Source: Candidatus Nealsoniibacteriota bacterium
Lineage (GTDB): Bacteria; Patescibacteriota; Minisyncoccia; Minisyncoccales; GWA2-38-27
Assembly: GCA_003556925.1 (NCBI GenBank)
Contig: PWQC01000036.1
Coordinates: forward strand, 1-6,064
DNA: 6,064 nucleotides
Reading direction: 5' to 3'
The translations under genes and the position numbers were made by a program. This document shows positions 4,967 to 6,064 of the stretch, piece by piece. Below the pieces are notes generated by a model, which saw only the letters and a list, made by a program, of their open reading frames with translations, was not told the origin of the DNA and ran no database searches. Within the stretch, counting starts at the first letter, position 1. The number at the start of each line of letters is the position of its first letter.

Positions 4967-6064
4967 CTTTTTAAAGATAAATGATTATTTATGGGAGATT
5001 CCTCAATCTTTTCCGATGAGAGTGCCGGCCAGAATTTACGCTTCTGAAAGAATATTAGAAGATATTTTGAAGGACAAATCAATCCCTCAATTAATAAACG
5101 GAACCACTCTTCCCGGAATAGTGAATTATGGATTGGCGATGCCTGATTGTCATCAAGGGTATAGCGTTCCTATCGGCTTTGTCGGTGCGATTGAGACTGC
5201 AAACGGAGTTATCTCTCCCGGTGCCTGCGGCTTTGATATTAATTGCGGTATGAAGTTATTAACAACAGAGTACAGCGAAAGAGAGATTAGGCCGTATTTA
5301 AAAGAGTTAGCAGAAGAGATTCAAAGGCAAGTCCCTTCCGGCTTAGGGGTGGGGAGGCAGATAAAGTTTTCTTTCAAGCAGATTGATGAAATATTAAAAA
5401 AAGGAGCTCCCTATTTAATTGAAAAAAATTTTGGTTGGAAAGAAGATATTGAAAACTGTGAAGAAAATGGCCAATTATCTTGGGCTGATCCGTCAACTGT
5501 TTCTCTTCAAGCAAAAAAAAGAGGACGAGATCAAGTTGGGACGCTTGGTAGTGGAAATCATTTTCTTTCAATAGAAAAGGTAGAAGAAATTTATAACAAA
5601 GAAATAGCCGAAACTTTTAACCTGCATAAGGATCAGGTCGTTATTATGATTCATTGCGGCAGTCGAGGATTAGGACATCAGGTTTGTACTGACTACTTAA
5701 AAGAGTTTATGCCTTTAATGAAGAAGAGGTACAAGATAGAGATAGAAGAGAGCAAATTTGCCTGTGTTCCTTTCGCTTCTGATGATGGACAAAGATATTT
5801 TAAGGCCATGGCTGCGGCGGCTAATTATGCCTGGGCCAACCGACAGATGATCCTTTATTTTATCAGACAGGCTTGGATCGAAGTCTTCGGAAAAGAGGCT
5901 TCTTTGCCCGTCGCCCTCTATGACGTGGCTCATAATATTATCAAGAGAGAGAGCTATTTAATTCAAGGAAGGAAGACTGAAGTAATTGTTCACCGAAAAG
6001 GGGCGACTAGGTCCTTTCCTCCAAATCATCCGGAAATTCCTGAAAGATATCAGAAGACAGGTCA
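4953..6064 (+). CDS. rtcB: RtcB-type 3'-phosphate RNA ligase (3' end beyond the window)
   Basis: RtcB joins RNA 2',3'-cyclic phosphate or 3'-phosphate ends to 5'-OH ends using GTP and Mn2+, acting in tRNA splicing in archaea and eukaryotes and RNA repair in bacteria. The window holds 370 codons of a protein usually near 480. Metal ligands are D95 and C98 (GFDINCG), H203 (GSGNHFLSIE), H234 (IHCGSRGLGH) and H327 (YDVAHN); the first four match the residue numbers I recall for Pyrococcus horikoshii RtcB. MPDCHQGY (63-70) and the HRKGATRSFPP segment near the window end are also typical. The histidine that becomes guanylylated lies past the end, so full activity cannot be confirmed. The ATG overlaps the Mur ligase by 14 bp, in the same operon. 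No archease gene is seen in the window. Confidence 0.93.
   Translation, partial: MEKGDFLKINDYLWEIPQSFPMRVPARIYASERILEDILKDKSIPQLINGTTLPGIVNYGLAMPDCHQGYSVPIGFVGAIETANGVISPGACGFDINCGMKLLTTEYSEREIRPYLKELAEEIQRQVPSGLGVGRQIKFSFKQIDEILKKGAPYLIEKNFGWKEDIENCEENGQLSWADPSTVSLQAKKRGRDQVGTLGSGNHFLSIEKVEEIYNKEIAETFNLHKDQVVIMIHCGSRGLGHQVCTDYLKEFMPLMKKRYKIEIEESKFACVPFASDDGQRYFKAMAAAANYAWANRQMILYFIRQAWIEVFGKEASLPVALYDVAHNIIKRESYLIQGRKTEVIVHRKGATRSFPPNHPEIPERYQKTG

Noticed and set aside
4843..5082. Small minus-strand frames at 4843-5082, 5374-5571 and 5715-5933
   Set aside because: All lie opposite strongly supported murE or rtcB coding sequence and their products resemble no family.
1..6064. Defence, toxin-antitoxin or retron-type system
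   Set aside because: None of the genes carries nuclease, reverse transcriptase, toxin or antitoxin motifs; rtcB next to ruvA and murE is better explained as a housekeeping operon.

Overview
The window looks like part of a Patescibacteria (CPR), probably Parcubacteria-type, genome. The evidence is the AT-rich coding, reduced or divergent versions of core genes (a Mur ligase without its usual first domain, a short RuvA), a secreted-type repeat protein ending in an acidic linker plus a Leu/Gln-rich helix, and a rve-type transposase. Lineage is inferred from style, not measured. TGA is used as a stop in three reading frames and never appears inside a gene, so the standard bacterial code fits and the UGA=Gly code of Gracilibacteria/SR1 does not.

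Layout. (1) 3-830: the 3' part of a surface or extracellular protein with an SBBP-type beta-propeller repeat, a PEGA-like sandwich, an InlB-type repeat and a C-terminal acidic coiled coil. A hairpin terminator follows at about 909-933. (2) 937-1655: a short insertion sequence with TG...CA inverted repeats. It encodes only the DDE catalytic core of a rve transposase; the N-terminal DNA-binding part is gone, so it is a remnant. (3) 1681-3148: a textbook sigma-70 promoter 25 bp beyond the IS end, then a 469-residue WG-repeat protein with nine units at an exact 34-residue period and a novel-looking helical N-terminus. (4) 3192-6064: an extended -10 promoter placed so that the ruvA transcript would begin at its own start codon, then three overlapping genes on the same strand: ruvA, a MurE-type Mur ligase, and rtcB (cut by the window end).

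How the parts relate. ruvA-murE-rtcB is a tightly packed unit (4-bp and 14-bp overlaps) carrying Holliday-junction processing, cell-wall precursor synthesis and RNA ligation/repair. The three share transcription, with no obvious shared pathway. The region upstream is accessory: a repeat-rich surface protein, a decayed IS and a repeat protein expanding by local duplication. I found no tRNA, rRNA, CRISPR array or recognisable defence system. The least explained items are the N-terminal region of the WG protein and the altered motifs of the Mur ligase.
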